DNA of 31,130 nucleotides from an uncultured Eubacterium sp. (GCA_910585745.1 CAJUFM010000033.1:1-31130), one strand, 5' to 3'. Positions 7,519 through 16,207 are shown, counted from the first letter of the stretch. Notes: generated by a model not told the origin, from the sequence alone. Numbers and translations are program-made.

Positions 7519-8016
7519 ATGAAAAAAATAGTGCGTATCTTGTCTTTTTTACCGGCGGTCACCTGGATGGTTTTAATATTTTCCTTTTCCGCTGCGCCGG
7601 CAGTGGAATCCTCAGAGACCAGCGACGGGATTTCATATAAAATAGTGAAGGTGATGGCGGCGCTCCCCTTTTTGGACTGGGAAGAAGAGGAGCTGGAAGA
7701 AAAAGCGGAAACTCTCCATGTTCCGATCCGCAAGGCGGCACATTTCAGCGAATATGCACTGTTGGCCGTATTGTGGGCAGTGCCCTTTGGCTATATTACA
7801 AAATCCACTAAGAAGAGAATGGCGGCGGCATTTCTGCTGTGCTTCATTTATGCTGTCAGTGATGAGATCCATCAATTATTTGTTCCTGGCAGGGATGGAA
7901 ATATAAAAGATGTGCTGATCGATACGGCAGGAGCAGGATTTGGTATTGTGGTCTGGCGTTTCATTTTCCATAATTTTTCTTGCCGCCGGAGGGCAAAAAA
8001 CAGTATGCGGACTTGA
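7519..8016 (+). CDS. VanZ-family integral membrane protein
   Basis: The protein has 165 residues, starting at ATG 7519 after GGAG (7508-7511). It has four predicted membrane segments, near residues 5-27, 73-92, 97-117 and 132-155. The family signature is clear: RKAAHFSEYALLA, with the His and Glu conserved in VanZ proteins, and SDEIHQLFVPGRDGNIKDVL with the DEIHQ and GR..D residues. VanZ of glycopeptide-resistance clusters gives low-level teicoplanin resistance, but most homologues are of unknown function, and no other van gene is nearby. The leuB promoter -35 box overlaps its stop codon. Assignment to family is secure; function is not. Confidence 0.88.
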   Translation: MKKIVRILSFLPAVTWMVLIFSFSAAPAVESSETSDGISYKIVKVMAALPFLDWEEEELEEKAETLHVPIRKAAHFSEYALLAVLWAVPFGYITKSTKKRMAAAFLLCFIYAVSDEIHQLFVPGRDGNIKDVLIDTAGAGFGIVVWRFIFHNFSCRRRAKNSMRT

Positions 8017-8042
8017 CAGTTCAAGTTGTTTTGCTATATACT
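8013..8042 (+). promoter_or_regulatory. Promoter of the leuB-ilvD-ilvB genes
   Basis: A consensus TTGACA (8013-8018) overlaps the vanZ stop codon. TATACT (8037-8042) follows after 18 bases, or TATATA (8035-8040) after 16. The leader to leuB is only about 55 bases, too short for a T-box or leucine-type attenuator. Confidence 0.7.
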
Positions 8043-8104
8043 AAAAAAGTTAATAATTTAGAAACATGGGTTATTATACACTAACCTATTTGGGAGGAAC
8101 ATTT

Positions 8105-9190
8105 ATGAATTATCATATCGCAGTCATCCCAGGCGACGGCATCGGGCCGGAGATCGTGGGAGAGGCAAAGAAGGTATTGAATAAAATTGGTGAGGTTTAT
8201 GGACATACATTTGAATACGAAGAACTGCTGATGGGGGGCTGTTCCATCGATGCTTACGGGGAACCGCTGACAGAGGAGACTCTGGAGAGGGCAAAAAACA
8301 GTGACTCCGTGCTTTTGGGGGCCGTCGGTGGCAATGTGGGGCAGAGCAACTGGTACCAGCTGCCACCGGATAAGAGACCGGAGGCAGGACTGCTGAAGAT
8401 CCGTAAAGGTCTTGGGCTGTTCTGTAATCTTCGTCCGGCTGTGCTCTTTGACGAACTGAGCGGGGCATGTCCGCTGAAAGAAGAACTGACAGAGGGCGGT
8501 TTTGATTTTGTCGTCACGAGGGAACTGACAGGAGGACTTTACTTTGGTGAGAGATATACGAAAGAGGTAGACGGCTGTCTGCAGGCTACGGATACTCTTA
8601 CATATAATGAGATTGAGATCCGACGCATCGCAAAATGGGCTTTTGACATTGCGATGAAGAGGAATAAGCGAGTCTGCAGTGTGGATAAGGCAAATGTGCT
8701 GGATTCCTCCAGACTTTGGAGAAAGGTCGTGAAGGAAGTCAGCGCGGACTATCCAGAAGTAGAATTGACGGATATGCTGGTGGATAACTGTGCCATGCAG
8801 CTGGTGAAGGATCCAAAACAATTTGATGTGATCCTTACTGAGAATATGTTTGGGGATATTTTATCCGATGAGGCCAGCATGGTGACCGGTTCCATCGGAA
8901 TGTTGTCCTCGGCGAGTCTTGGAGAGGGTACTCTGGGGCTATATGAGCCGAGTCACGGTTCTGCACCGGATATTGCGGGACAGAATAAGGCAAATCCTAT
9001 CGCGACTATATTATCTGCCGCTATGATGTTAAAATATTCCTTTAATCTCATCGAGGAATCCGACGCCATCGAAAATGCGGTAAAGGCAGTGCTGAAAAAA
9101 GGACTGCGGACCATTGATATCATGGATGAGGGCAAGATCTGTCTGGGAACTGTGGAGATGGGGAAAGCCATCTGTGAGGAGATTCACTAG
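8105..9190 (+). CDS. leuB: 3-Isopropylmalate dehydrogenase
   Basis: The product has 361 residues, the usual length. ATG 8105 is chosen over the upstream in-frame ATG 8066 because GGGAGGA (8092-8098) sits just before it and the conserved start HIAVIPGDGIGPE follows directly. The enzyme oxidises and decarboxylates 3-isopropylmalate with NAD+ in leucine biosynthesis. Visible family features: RPAVLF and ELTGGLYFGER in the substrate loop, the metal-binding segment NMFGDILSDEASM, and the NAD-site motif EPSHGSAPDIAGQ with NANPIA-type KANPIA after it. leuA, leuC and leuD are not in the window. It heads a cluster with ilvD and ilvB. The last 24 bases of the gene are duplicated just after its stop codon. 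Confidence 0.95.
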   Translation: MNYHIAVIPGDGIGPEIVGEAKKVLNKIGEVYGHTFEYEELLMGGCSIDAYGEPLTEETLERAKNSDSVLLGAVGGNVGQSNWYQLPPDKRPEAGLLKIRKGLGLFCNLRPAVLFDELSGACPLKEELTEGGFDFVVTRELTGGLYFGERYTKEVDGCLQATDTLTYNEIEIRRIAKWAFDIAMKRNKRVCSVDKANVLDSSRLWRKVVKEVSADYPEVELTDMLVDNCAMQLVKDPKQFDVILTENMFGDILSDEASMVTGSIGMLSSASLGEGTLGLYEPSHGSAPDIAGQNKANPIATILSAAMMLKYSFNLIEESDAIENAVKAVLKKGLRTIDIMDEGKICLGTVEMGKAICEEIH

Positions 9191-9252
9191 GATAGAAGGA
9201 TTGGGATGGCTTTGCCATCTGTGAGGAGATTAAGTAGATATAGAAGGATTGG
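9167..9252 (+). repeat. Imperfect tandem duplication of the leuB 3' end
   Basis: Bases 9167-9204, covering the last codons of leuB and its stop, recur at 9214-9252 with a few differences (47-bp period). The shared stretch includes GCCATCTGTGAGGAGATT and ATAGAAGGATTGG. The second copy fills the gap before ilvD and carries no gene. Confidence 0.85.
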
Positions 9253-9273
9253 TATTTGAAAGGAGCAATAGAT

Positions 9274-10944
9274 ATGAAGAGTGATTCAGTAAAGAAGGGG
9301 ATGCAGACTGCACCACAGCGTTCCCTGTTCAATGCATTGGGAATGACAAAAGAGGAACTGGAGAAGCCGTTGGTAGGTATCGTCAGCTCCTATAATGAGA
9401 TTGTGCCAGGGCACATGAATATTGATAAAATTGTAGAAGCAGTGAAACTCGGCGTGGCGATGGCAGGAGGAACGCCTATCGTATTTCCGGCGATCGCGGT
9501 TTGTGATGGAATTGCCATGGGGCATGTGGGGATGAAATATTCTCTCGTGACCAGGGATCTGATCGCGGATTCTACCGAGTGTATGGCGCTTGCTCATGCT
9601 TTTGATGCATTGGTTATGGTGCCAAACTGTGACAAAAACGTACCGGGGCTTCTGATGGCGGCAGCCAGAGTGAATGTACCCACCGTATTTGTCAGCGGCG
9701 GTCCGATGCTCGCCGGACACGTACAGGGAAAGAAAACAAGCCTTTCCAGTATGTTTGAGGCAGTGGGCGCCCACGCGGCAGGAAAGATGACAGAAGAAGA
9801 AGTGGATGATTTTGTCAGCCATGCCTGTCCGACCTGCGGTTCCTGTTCTGGTATGTACACCGCAAACAGTATGAACTGTCTGACGGAGGCCATCGGCATG
9901 GGGCTGAAAGGAAACGGAACAATCCCGGCAGTGTATTCGGAGCGTATTAAGCTGGCAAAACATGCCGGAATGAAAGTAATGGAGCTTTATGAGAAAAATA
10001 TCCGTCCAAGGGATATCATGACGGAGAAGGCATTTATGAATGCCCTGACCGTGGATATGGCATTAGGCTGTTCAACCAACAGCATGCTGCATCTTCCGGC
10101 TATTGCTCATGAAGCAGGGGTAGACCTGAATCTGGATGAGGCAAATGCCATCAGCGCCAAGACACCGAATCTGTGTCACCTGGCACCAGCAGGCCATACT
10201 TATATAGAAGATTTGAATGAAGCTGGCGGCGTATATGCCGTCATGAATGAATTGAATAAAAAAGGACTTCTCCACACAGATCTTATCACAGCGACAGGAA
10301 AGACCGTGGGTGAGAACATCGAGGGATGCATCAATAAAAATCCTGAAGTGATCCGTCCGGTGGAAAATCCTTACAGTGAAACTGGAGGAATCGCCGTCCT
10401 AAAGGGAAATCTGGCGCCGGATTCCGCCGTCGTCAAACGTTCCGCTGTAGTAGAAGAGATGCTTGTCCATGAGGGACCGGCACGAGTCTTTGACTGCGAA
10501 GAGGACGCCATCGATGCCATCAAGAATGGAAAGATCGTGGCAGGGGATGTGGTCGTCATCCGCTATGAGGGACCCAAAGGCGGTCCGGGTATGAGAGAGA
10601 TGCTCAACCCGACATCTGCCATCGCAGGTATGGGACTTGGATCTTCTGTGGCACTGATCACAGACGGACGTTTTTCCGGAGCCAGCAGAGGCGCTTCCAT
10701 TGGCCATGTGTCACCGGAGGCGGCAGTGGGCGGTCCGATCGCGCTGGTAGAAGAGGGCGATCAGATCCGGATCGATATTCCTGCTAACAAGCTGGAGCTC
10801 GCTGTAAGTGATGAGGTACTTGCTGAGAGAAGAAAGAACTGGCAGCCGAGAGAACCGAAGATCACCACTGGTTATCTGGCACGTTATGCCAACCTAGTCA
10901 CCTCAGGAAATACAGGAGCGATTCTGAAAAATGAATTGAATTAA
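9274..10944 (+). CDS. ilvD: Dihydroxy-acid dehydratase
   Basis: The product has 556 residues, starting at ATG 9274 with AAAGGAG nine bases upstream; a TTG at 9256 is in frame but overlaps that site. The enzyme dehydrates 2,3-dihydroxy-isovalerate and 2,3-dihydroxy-3-methylvalerate to the 2-keto acids of valine and isoleucine synthesis, using an Fe-S cluster. Cluster cysteines are visible: Cys119 in NCDKNVPG and the group Cys185, Cys188, Cys191 in CPTCGSCSGMYTANSMN. C-terminal motifs GRFSGASRGASIGHVSPEA and GGPIALVEEGD are intact. The early NEIVPGH lacks the Cys found in the PCN motif of [2Fe-2S] enzymes, so the protein resembles the oxygen-labile [4Fe-4S] E. coli type, fitting an anaerobe. 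It lies between leuB and ilvB and is probably cotranscribed with them. Confidence 0.95.
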   Translation: MKSDSVKKGMQTAPQRSLFNALGMTKEELEKPLVGIVSSYNEIVPGHMNIDKIVEAVKLGVAMAGGTPIVFPAIAVCDGIAMGHVGMKYSLVTRDLIADSTECMALAHAFDALVMVPNCDKNVPGLLMAAARVNVPTVFVSGGPMLAGHVQGKKTSLSSMFEAVGAHAAGKMTEEEVDDFVSHACPTCGSCSGMYTANSMNCLTEAIGMGLKGNGTIPAVYSERIKLAKHAGMKVMELYEKNIRPRDIMTEKAFMNALTVDMALGCSTNSMLHLPAIAHEAGVDLNLDEANAISAKTPNLCHLAPAGHTYIEDLNEAGGVYAVMNELNKKGLLHTDLITATGKTVGENIEGCINKNPEVIRPVENPYSETGGIAVLKGNLAPDSAVVKRSAVVEEMLVHEGPARVFDCEEDAIDAIKNGKIVAGDVVVIRYEGPKGGPGMREMLNPTSAIAGMGLGSSVALITDGRFSGASRGASIGHVSPEAAVGGPIALVEEGDQIRIDIPANKLELAVSDEVLAERRKNWQPREPKITTGYLARYANLVTSGNTGAILKNELN

Positions 10945-10974
10945 TAACACTATACTGGAAAGAGGTGCATATTT

Positions 10975-12651
10975 ATGCAGTTAAACGGCTCCCAAATCTT
11001 AATAGAATGTTTACTGGAGCAAGGAGTTGACACCATATTCGGATATCCCGGAGGTGCTATATTAAATGTATATGACGAGTTATATCGTTATCAGGATAAA
11101 TTGCGCCATGTGCTCACATCCCATGAGCAGGGTGCTTCCCATGCGGCAGACGGTTATGCCAGGGCCACTGGAAAGGTCGGTGTCTGTATGGCGACCAGCG
11201 GTCCGGGGGCGACAAACCTTGTAACGGGAATTGCCACCGCTTATATGGATTCGGTTCCGATGGTGGCGATCACCTGTAATGTTACCCTTCCGCTTCTGGG
11301 AAAAGATAGTTTTCAGGAGGTGGATATCGCCGGTGTAACGATGCCAGTCACGAAGCATAGTTTTATCGTAAAAGATATCAATGACCTTGCCGGCGTGGTG
11401 AGACGAGCCTTTAAGATCGCCCAGAGCGGCAGACCAGGACCAGTTCTTGTGGACATCCCAAAGGATGTGACAGCGGCTGTCACAGAATTTGCACCGCAGA
11501 CTCCGGAGATCATCCAGAGAAAGACAGATACCATCAAAGAGAGCGATATCGAGGCGGTAGTTCAGGCGATCCGCAGTTCGGAAAAGCCGATGATCTTTGT
11601 GGGTGGCGGAAATATCTTATCTGGGGACAGCGCAGAGTTAAAAGAATTTGTTAAAAAAGTGGATGCGCCGGTTACGGATACGCTGATGGGAAAAGGTGCT
11701 TTTGATGGAACGGAAGAGTATTATACAGGCATGCTTGGCATGCACGGAACCAAAACCGCCAATTTGAGTGTGACGGAGTGCGACCTTTTGATCGCATTGG
11801 GCGTGCGTTTTTCCGACCGCGTGATTGGAAACGCCAGTAAGTTTGCCTACAATGCCAAGATCGTTCATATTGATATTGATGCGGCAGAGATCAATAAAAA
11901 CATTCAGGTGGATTACTCCATCGTAGGAGACCTCAAATCCATTCTGGAGATCTTAAATAAAAAACTGGAGAATCAGTATCATAAGCCCTGGGTTGACAAG
12001 GTGCTTGCCAGAAAGGCGGCACTGCCTATGCAGTACCGGGATGATGTGCTGACAGGCCCCTACATCATTGAGCGGATCAACGAACTGACAGGCGGAGATG
12101 CTATTATTTCTACAGATGTAGGACAGCATCAAATGTGGGCGGCACAGTACTTTAAATATAAAAACCCACGCACCTTCCTCACTTCTGGAGGTATGGGAAC
12201 CATGGGTTATGGACTGGGTGCCTGTATCGGGGCAAAGGTGGGAATGCCGGAGAAGAATGTATTCAATATCGCCGGAGACGGTTGTTTCCGTATGAATATG
12301 AATGAGCTTGCCACCGCATCCCGTTATCATATCCCGATCATTCAGGTGATCTTTGATAACCATGCCCTGGGTATGGTTCGCCAGTGGCAGACATTGTTCT
12401 ATGGAAAACGTTATTCCAATACAATATTAGAGGATCAGGTGGATTACGTAAAAGTATCTGAGGCACTGGGAGCAAAAGCATACCGCATCACCAGACGCGA
12501 AGAGGTCGATGATGTGCTGAAGGTGGCGATGGAGTCTGAGGAACCGGTGGTAATCTGTTGTTCTCTGGCGCAGGATGACAAGGTGTGGCCGATGGTGGCA
12601 CCGGGGGCGCCCATCGAGGAAGCTTTTAACGAAGAAGATTTAAATAAGTAA
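10975..12651 (+). CDS. ilvB: Acetolactate synthase, large catalytic subunit
   Basis: The product has 558 residues, starting at ATG 10975 after AAAGAGGTG, 30 bases beyond ilvD. It condenses pyruvate with pyruvate or 2-ketobutyrate in the first common step of valine and isoleucine synthesis. The three-domain thiamine-diphosphate fold is complete: an N-terminal PYR domain with catalytic Glu51 in SHEQGASHAADGYARATG, a central FAD-binding-type domain, and a C-terminal PP domain with the ThDP/Mg motif GDGCFRMNMNELATASRY and the NHALGMVRQWQ segment. The sequence follows anabolic IlvB rather than the catabolic AlsS type, judged by the FGYPGGAILNVYDEL opening and FAD-site residues. The regulatory subunit gene ilvN is not adjacent and must lie elsewhere, if present. 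No terminator separates it from serC. Confidence 0.94.
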   Translation: MQLNGSQILIECLLEQGVDTIFGYPGGAILNVYDELYRYQDKLRHVLTSHEQGASHAADGYARATGKVGVCMATSGPGATNLVTGIATAYMDSVPMVAITCNVTLPLLGKDSFQEVDIAGVTMPVTKHSFIVKDINDLAGVVRRAFKIAQSGRPGPVLVDIPKDVTAAVTEFAPQTPEIIQRKTDTIKESDIEAVVQAIRSSEKPMIFVGGGNILSGDSAELKEFVKKVDAPVTDTLMGKGAFDGTEEYYTGMLGMHGTKTANLSVTECDLLIALGVRFSDRVIGNASKFAYNAKIVHIDIDAAEINKNIQVDYSIVGDLKSILEILNKKLENQYHKPWVDKVLARKAALPMQYRDDVLTGPYIIERINELTGGDAIISTDVGQHQMWAAQYFKYKNPRTFLTSGGMGTMGYGLGACIGAKVGMPEKNVFNIAGDGCFRMNMNELATASRYHIPIIQVIFDNHALGMVRQWQTLFYGKRYSNTILEDQVDYVKVSEALGAKAYRITRREEVDDVLKVAMESEEPVVICCSLAQDDKVWPMVAPGAPIEEAFNEEDLNK

Positions 12652-12720
12652 GTTTCACCGGGGGAAACCCTGACTGAATATACCAATGATTTTAAATGAT
12701 ATTTTAAGGAGGTTTTAGCA

Positions 12721-13803
12721 GTGGCTAGAGTGTATAATTTTTCAGCAGGACCAGCTGTTTTACCAGAGGAGGTATTAAAGGAAGCAGCAGATGAGATGAT
12801 GGATTACAAAGGAACCGGAATGTCGGTGATGGAGATGAGCCATCGTTCCAAAGCATACGATGAGATCATCAAGACCGCAGAGGCAGACCTTCGTGAGCTG
12901 ATGAATATTCCTGACAATTACAAAGTGTTGTTTCTGCAGGGAGGAGCATCCCAGCAGTTTGCGATGATTCCGATGAATCTGATGAAAAACGGTGTGGCTG
13001 ATTATATCGTTACCGGACAGTGGGCAAAGAAAGCATACCAGGAGGCATGCAAATATGGAAAGGCGAATAAGATCGCTTCTTCTGAGGATGAGACCTTTTC
13101 CTATATTCCGGACTGCTCCGACCTTCCGATCAGTGAAGATGCAGACTATGTGTATATCTGCGAGAACAATACGATTTATGGAACCAAATATAAAACACTT
13201 CCCAATACAAAGGGCAAGACACTGGTAGCAGACGTTTCTTCCTGCTTTTTATCCGAGCCTGTAGATGTGGAGAAGTACGGTGTGATCTACGGCGGTGTTC
13301 AGAAGAACATCGGTCCGGCGGGGGTTGTGATCGTTATTATCCGTGAGGACCTGATTCCTGAGACCGTGGACGAAAAGGTTCCTACCATGCTTCAGTATAA
13401 GACTCATGCGGATGCCCAGAGTCTTTACAATACACCGCCGGCATATGGGATCTATATATGTGGCAAAGTATTCAAATGGATCAAGAAGATGGGCGGTCTT
13501 GCTGTGATGAAGGAGAAAAATGAAGAGAAGGCTAGAATTCTCTATGATTTCCTGGATTCCAGTGAGATGTTCAAGGGTACGGTCCGCAAAGAAGACCGTT
13601 CTCTGATGAATGTGCCATTTGTGACAGGAAATGAGGAGCTGGATGCCAAATTTGTCAAAGAGGCAAAGGAAGCGGGCTTTGAGAACCTGAAAGGACACCG
13701 TACCGTAGGCGGCATGCGCGCAAGCATCTACAATGCGATGCCGAAGGAAGGTGTGGAGAAGCTGGTTGAATTTATGAAGAAGTTTGAAGAAGAGAAAGCG
13801 TGA
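12721..13803 (+). CDS. serC: Phosphoserine aminotransferase
   Basis: The product has 360 residues, the normal length. It starts at GTG 12721, with AGGAGG eight bases before it; the conserved opening ARVYNFSAGPAVLPEEVL follows at once. This PLP enzyme converts 3-phosphohydroxypyruvate and glutamate to phosphoserine. The PLP lysine is Lys195 in YGGVQKNIGPAGV. SVMEMSHRS and LQGGASQQF (phosphate-site residues) and the C-terminal GHRTVGGMRASIYNAM, with substrate-binding His and Arg, are present. It pairs with serA 94 bases downstream. Together they make two of the three steps from 3-phosphoglycerate to serine; the phosphatase serB is not obvious nearby, though two general HAD phosphatases lie several kilobases downstream. 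Confidence 0.95.
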   Translation: MARVYNFSAGPAVLPEEVLKEAADEMMDYKGTGMSVMEMSHRSKAYDEIIKTAEADLRELMNIPDNYKVLFLQGGASQQFAMIPMNLMKNGVADYIVTGQWAKKAYQEACKYGKANKIASSEDETFSYIPDCSDLPISEDADYVYICENNTIYGTKYKTLPNTKGKTLVADVSSCFLSEPVDVEKYGVIYGGVQKNIGPAGVVIVIIREDLIPETVDEKVPTMLQYKTHADAQSLYNTPPAYGIYICGKVFKWIKKMGGLAVMKEKNEEKARILYDFLDSSEMFKGTVRKEDRSLMNVPFVTGNEELDAKFVKEAKEAGFENLKGHRTVGGMRASIYNAMPKEGVEKLVEFMKKFEEEKA

Positions 13804-13826
13804 AAAATAAATTTTTCACTCAACGA

Positions 13827-13856
13827 GTTTGTGTCTGCGCGTTGCTTGCCACAAAC
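13827..13856 (+). other. Stem-loop between serC and serA
   Basis: GTTTGTG (13827-13833) pairs with CACAAAC (13850-13856). The loop segment TCTGCGCGTTGCT could instead pair with AGCGACGCAGA just downstream, so two exclusive folds are possible ahead of the serA ribosome site. No T-run follows, so it is not a standard terminator. Confidence 0.4.
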
Positions 13857-13897
13857 ATCGGTTATATGCAGAAAGCGACGCAGAAATGAGGGAAATC

Positions 13898-15064
13898 ATG
13901 AGCATTAAAGTGAACTGCCTGAATCCGATCGCGGCTTGCGGTCTGGATCTTCTGGATGATAAATATGAGATTGTAGAGGATGTAAATGTAGCAGAGGCTG
14001 TGCTGGTGAGAAGCGCATCCATGCACGATATGGAGCTGTCGGATCATCTGACCGCCGTGGCGAGAGCCGGCGCTGGCGTCAACAATATTCCGCTGGAGCA
14101 GTGTGCGGAAAAAGGAATCGTCGTGTTCAATACACCGGGAGCCAATGCCAATGGAGTAAAGGAGCTGGTTGTGGCTGCTATGCTTCTTGCCTCTCGTGAT
14201 ATCGTCGGCGGTATCGAGTGGGTGAAGGAAAATAAAGAGGATGGAGATATCGCTAAAGCGGCAGAAAAGGCGAAGAAGGCTTTTGCAGGAACTGAGATCT
14301 CTGGTAAGAAACTTGGTATCATCGGTCTCGGTGCTATCGGTGTACTGGTGGCCAATGCGGCAAACCGTCTTGGCATGGAAGTATACGGATGTGATCCATA
14401 TCTTTCTGTGGACAATGCGTTGAATATGTCCAGAGACATCACTCTTGTGAAAACCTATGAGGAAATTTACAGCGAGTGTGATTTTATCACCGTTCATGTG
14501 CCGCTTCTGGATTCCACCAAGGGAATGTTTAATAAGGAAGCTTTTGACAAGATGAAGGACGGTGTGGTATTCCTGAACTTCTCCAGGGATACACTGGTCA
14601 ATGAGCCGGATATGAAGGCGGCATTGGAGAGCGGCAAAGTGAAAAAATATGTGGTGGATTTCCCGAATCCGACGACAGCAGCTCTTCCGAATACCATTGT
14701 CACACCGCATCTGGGAGCTTCTACACAGGAATCCGAGGATAACTGTGCCAAAATGGCAGTAAAACAGATCCGGGAGTTTATGGAGAATGGTAATATTGTG
14801 AATTCTGTCAATTATCCCACATGTGATGCCGGGGTTTGTACCACAGAAGGACGTATCGCCGTGGCACATAAAAATGTTCACTCCATGCTTTCCAAGTTTA
14901 CAAATGTATTTGCCAAGGATGGAATCAATATTGAGAACATGGTCAATAAGAGCCGGGGGGATTTCGCCTATACGATCTTCGATATCTGCAGTGTGGCTAC
15001 GGAATCGATCGTGAAGGATCTGGAAGCCATCGACGGTGTGATCAAGGTAAGAATCATTAAGTGA
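13898..15064 (+). CDS. serA: D-3-phosphoglycerate dehydrogenase with C-terminal ACT domain
   Basis: The product has 388 residues. ATG 13898 is chosen because GAGGGA lies just upstream and the conserved SIKVNCLNPI opening follows; in-frame ATGs at 13829 and 13886 have no good site. It oxidises 3-phosphoglycerate with NAD+ in the first step of serine synthesis. The substrate domain has RAGAGVNNIP. The Rossmann motif is GLGAIG (143-148), followed by an acidic residue in YGCDPY. NFSRDTLVNE replaces the more usual NxARGGxV, keeping the Arg. PHLGASTQESEDNCAKMA holds the catalytic His. A C-terminal ACT domain (about 315-388, from EGRIAVAHKNVHSM) suggests control by serine or another amino acid. The intermediate ASB domain of long-form SerA is absent. 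Confidence 0.93.
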   Translation: MSIKVNCLNPIAACGLDLLDDKYEIVEDVNVAEAVLVRSASMHDMELSDHLTAVARAGAGVNNIPLEQCAEKGIVVFNTPGANANGVKELVVAAMLLASRDIVGGIEWVKENKEDGDIAKAAEKAKKAFAGTEISGKKLGIIGLGAIGVLVANAANRLGMEVYGCDPYLSVDNALNMSRDITLVKTYEEIYSECDFITVHVPLLDSTKGMFNKEAFDKMKDGVVFLNFSRDTLVNEPDMKAALESGKVKKYVVDFPNPTTAALPNTIVTPHLGASTQESEDNCAKMAVKQIREFMENGNIVNSVNYPTCDAGVCTTEGRIAVAHKNVHSMLSKFTNVFAKDGINIENMVNKSRGDFAYTIFDICSVATESIVKDLEAIDGVIKVRIIK

Positions 15065-15076
15065 TCCGTAATCAAT

Positions 15077-15146
15077 GCCGGGCGGTGTGGGAAAAGCCTG
15101 TAGGACAGATTCTGCGGGACAAAATCTGTCCTATCACCCGCGCGGC
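15077..15146 (+). promoter_or_regulatory. Structured leader before the ABC importer genes
   Basis: A 10-bp perfect stem (15102-15111 with 15123-15132) is enclosed by complementary outer segments: GCCG (15077-15080) with CGGC (15143-15146), and GGTG (15084-15087) with CACC (15135-15138). There is no T-run after it, so it is not a simple terminator. It ends 11 bases before the AAAGGAG of the lipoprotein gene. It matches no riboswitch class I can recognise and may be an attenuator or a processing site between serA and the transporter. Confidence 0.5.
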
Positions 15147-15169
15147 AATAAATATAAAGGAGAATAAGG

Positions 15170-16174
15170 ATGAAATGTAAAAAGATAATTGCAATGGCAC
15201 TGACGGCAGTGATGAGTTTATCACTGACTGCCTGTGGCGGCGCAGAAAAAGGAACTTCAGAATCAGGCGGCGGGGATGACGGAAAAACTTATAATGTCGG
15301 AATCTGCCAGCTGGTACAGCATGACGCACTGGATGCGGCTACCAAAGGATTTAAAGATGCACTGACGGAGAAGCTTGGAGATAAGGTTAAATTTGACGAA
15401 CAGAATGCTCAGGGAGACTCACCTACCTGTGCTACTATCATCAATTCTTTTGTTTCTGGAAATGTAGACCTGATCCTTGCCAATGCCACGGCACCTCTTC
15501 AGGCTTCTGTTGCTGGTACAGTGGATATTCCGATTCTTGGAACTTCTGTAACTGACTATGCTACAGCATTGGATATTAAGGAATGGAAGGGAAGCACAGG
15601 GATTAACGTATCCGGAACTTCAGATCTTGCGCCCTTGGACGAGCAGGCAGCCATGATCAAGGAATTGTTCCCGGATGCAAAGAAAGTTGGATTGTTCTAT
15701 TGTTCAGCAGAGGCAAACTCATTGTATCAGATTGAGACGATCAAGACATTTCTTGAGAAAGATGGATATACCTGTACCAACTACTCTTTTGTGGATTCCA
15801 ATGATATTGCATCTGTGATCGCCAGTGCGGCGAAGAACAGTGAAGTGATCTATATACCTACCGACAATACGGCGGCAGCCAACACCGAAGTAGTGAAAAA
15901 TACTTGTGTGCCGGCAGGAGTTCCGGTAGTAGTAGGCGAAGCGGGAATGTGCAAAGGCTGTGGTGTGGCGACACTTTCCATCAGCTATTATGATCTAGGA
16001 TACACAACAGGAGAGATGGCATATGACATCCTTGTAAACGGCACCGATGTATCTTCCTTGCCGGTAAAATACGCTCCGAAGGTGACGAAACAGTACAATG
16101 AAAGCATTTGTAAGGAATTGAAGTTGGAGATTCCGGAAGGCTATGAGAAAATAGAGACCGAGGAAAAAGAATAA
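15170..16174 (+). CDS. ABC importer substrate-binding lipoprotein (TrpX/DUF534-type)
   Basis: The product has 334 residues, starting at ATG 15170 after AAAGGAG. A lipoprotein signal peptide ends in the lipobox LTAC with Cys22 as the lipidated residue; an acidic/Gly-rich linker follows. The mature part is a periplasmic-binding-protein fold beginning YNVGICQLVQHDALDAATKG, with LFYCSAEANS and IYIPTDNTAAAN. These features match the ABC substrate-binding family PF04392, whose TrpX members are predicted tryptophan or aromatic amino acid binders. It would hold its ligand at the outer face of the membrane for the permease and ATPase encoded next. Position after serA, whose product pathway feeds tryptophan synthesis, is compatible with an amino acid ligand, but the ligand is not shown by the sequence. 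Confidence 0.88.
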   Translation: MKCKKIIAMALTAVMSLSLTACGGAEKGTSESGGGDDGKTYNVGICQLVQHDALDAATKGFKDALTEKLGDKVKFDEQNAQGDSPTCATIINSFVSGNVDLILANATAPLQASVAGTVDIPILGTSVTDYATALDIKEWKGSTGINVSGTSDLAPLDEQAAMIKELFPDAKKVGLFYCSAEANSLYQIETIKTFLEKDGYTCTNYSFVDSNDIASVIASAAKNSEVIYIPTDNTAAANTEVVKNTCVPAGVPVVVGEAGMCKGCGVATLSISYYDLGYTTGEMAYDILVNGTDVSSLPVKYAPKVTKQYNESICKELKLEIPEGYEKIETEEKE

Positions 16175-16207
16175 TTCTTTTCCCTTAGTGATTTGGAGGA
16201 AGGCGAT

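Noticed and set aside
7519..8016. Glycopeptide resistance cluster suggested by the vanZ-like gene
   Set aside because: No vanA/B ligase, vanH, vanX, or vanRS genes are present; isolated VanZ-family genes are common in Firmicutes.
8017..8104. T-box or leucine attenuator before leuB
   Set aside because: The leader is only about 55-60 bases with no specifier loop, T-box sequence or leader peptide.
8081..8821. 246-codon minus-strand open frame opposite leuB
   Set aside because: It is a shadow of a fully conserved leuB with no independent start signal or motif.
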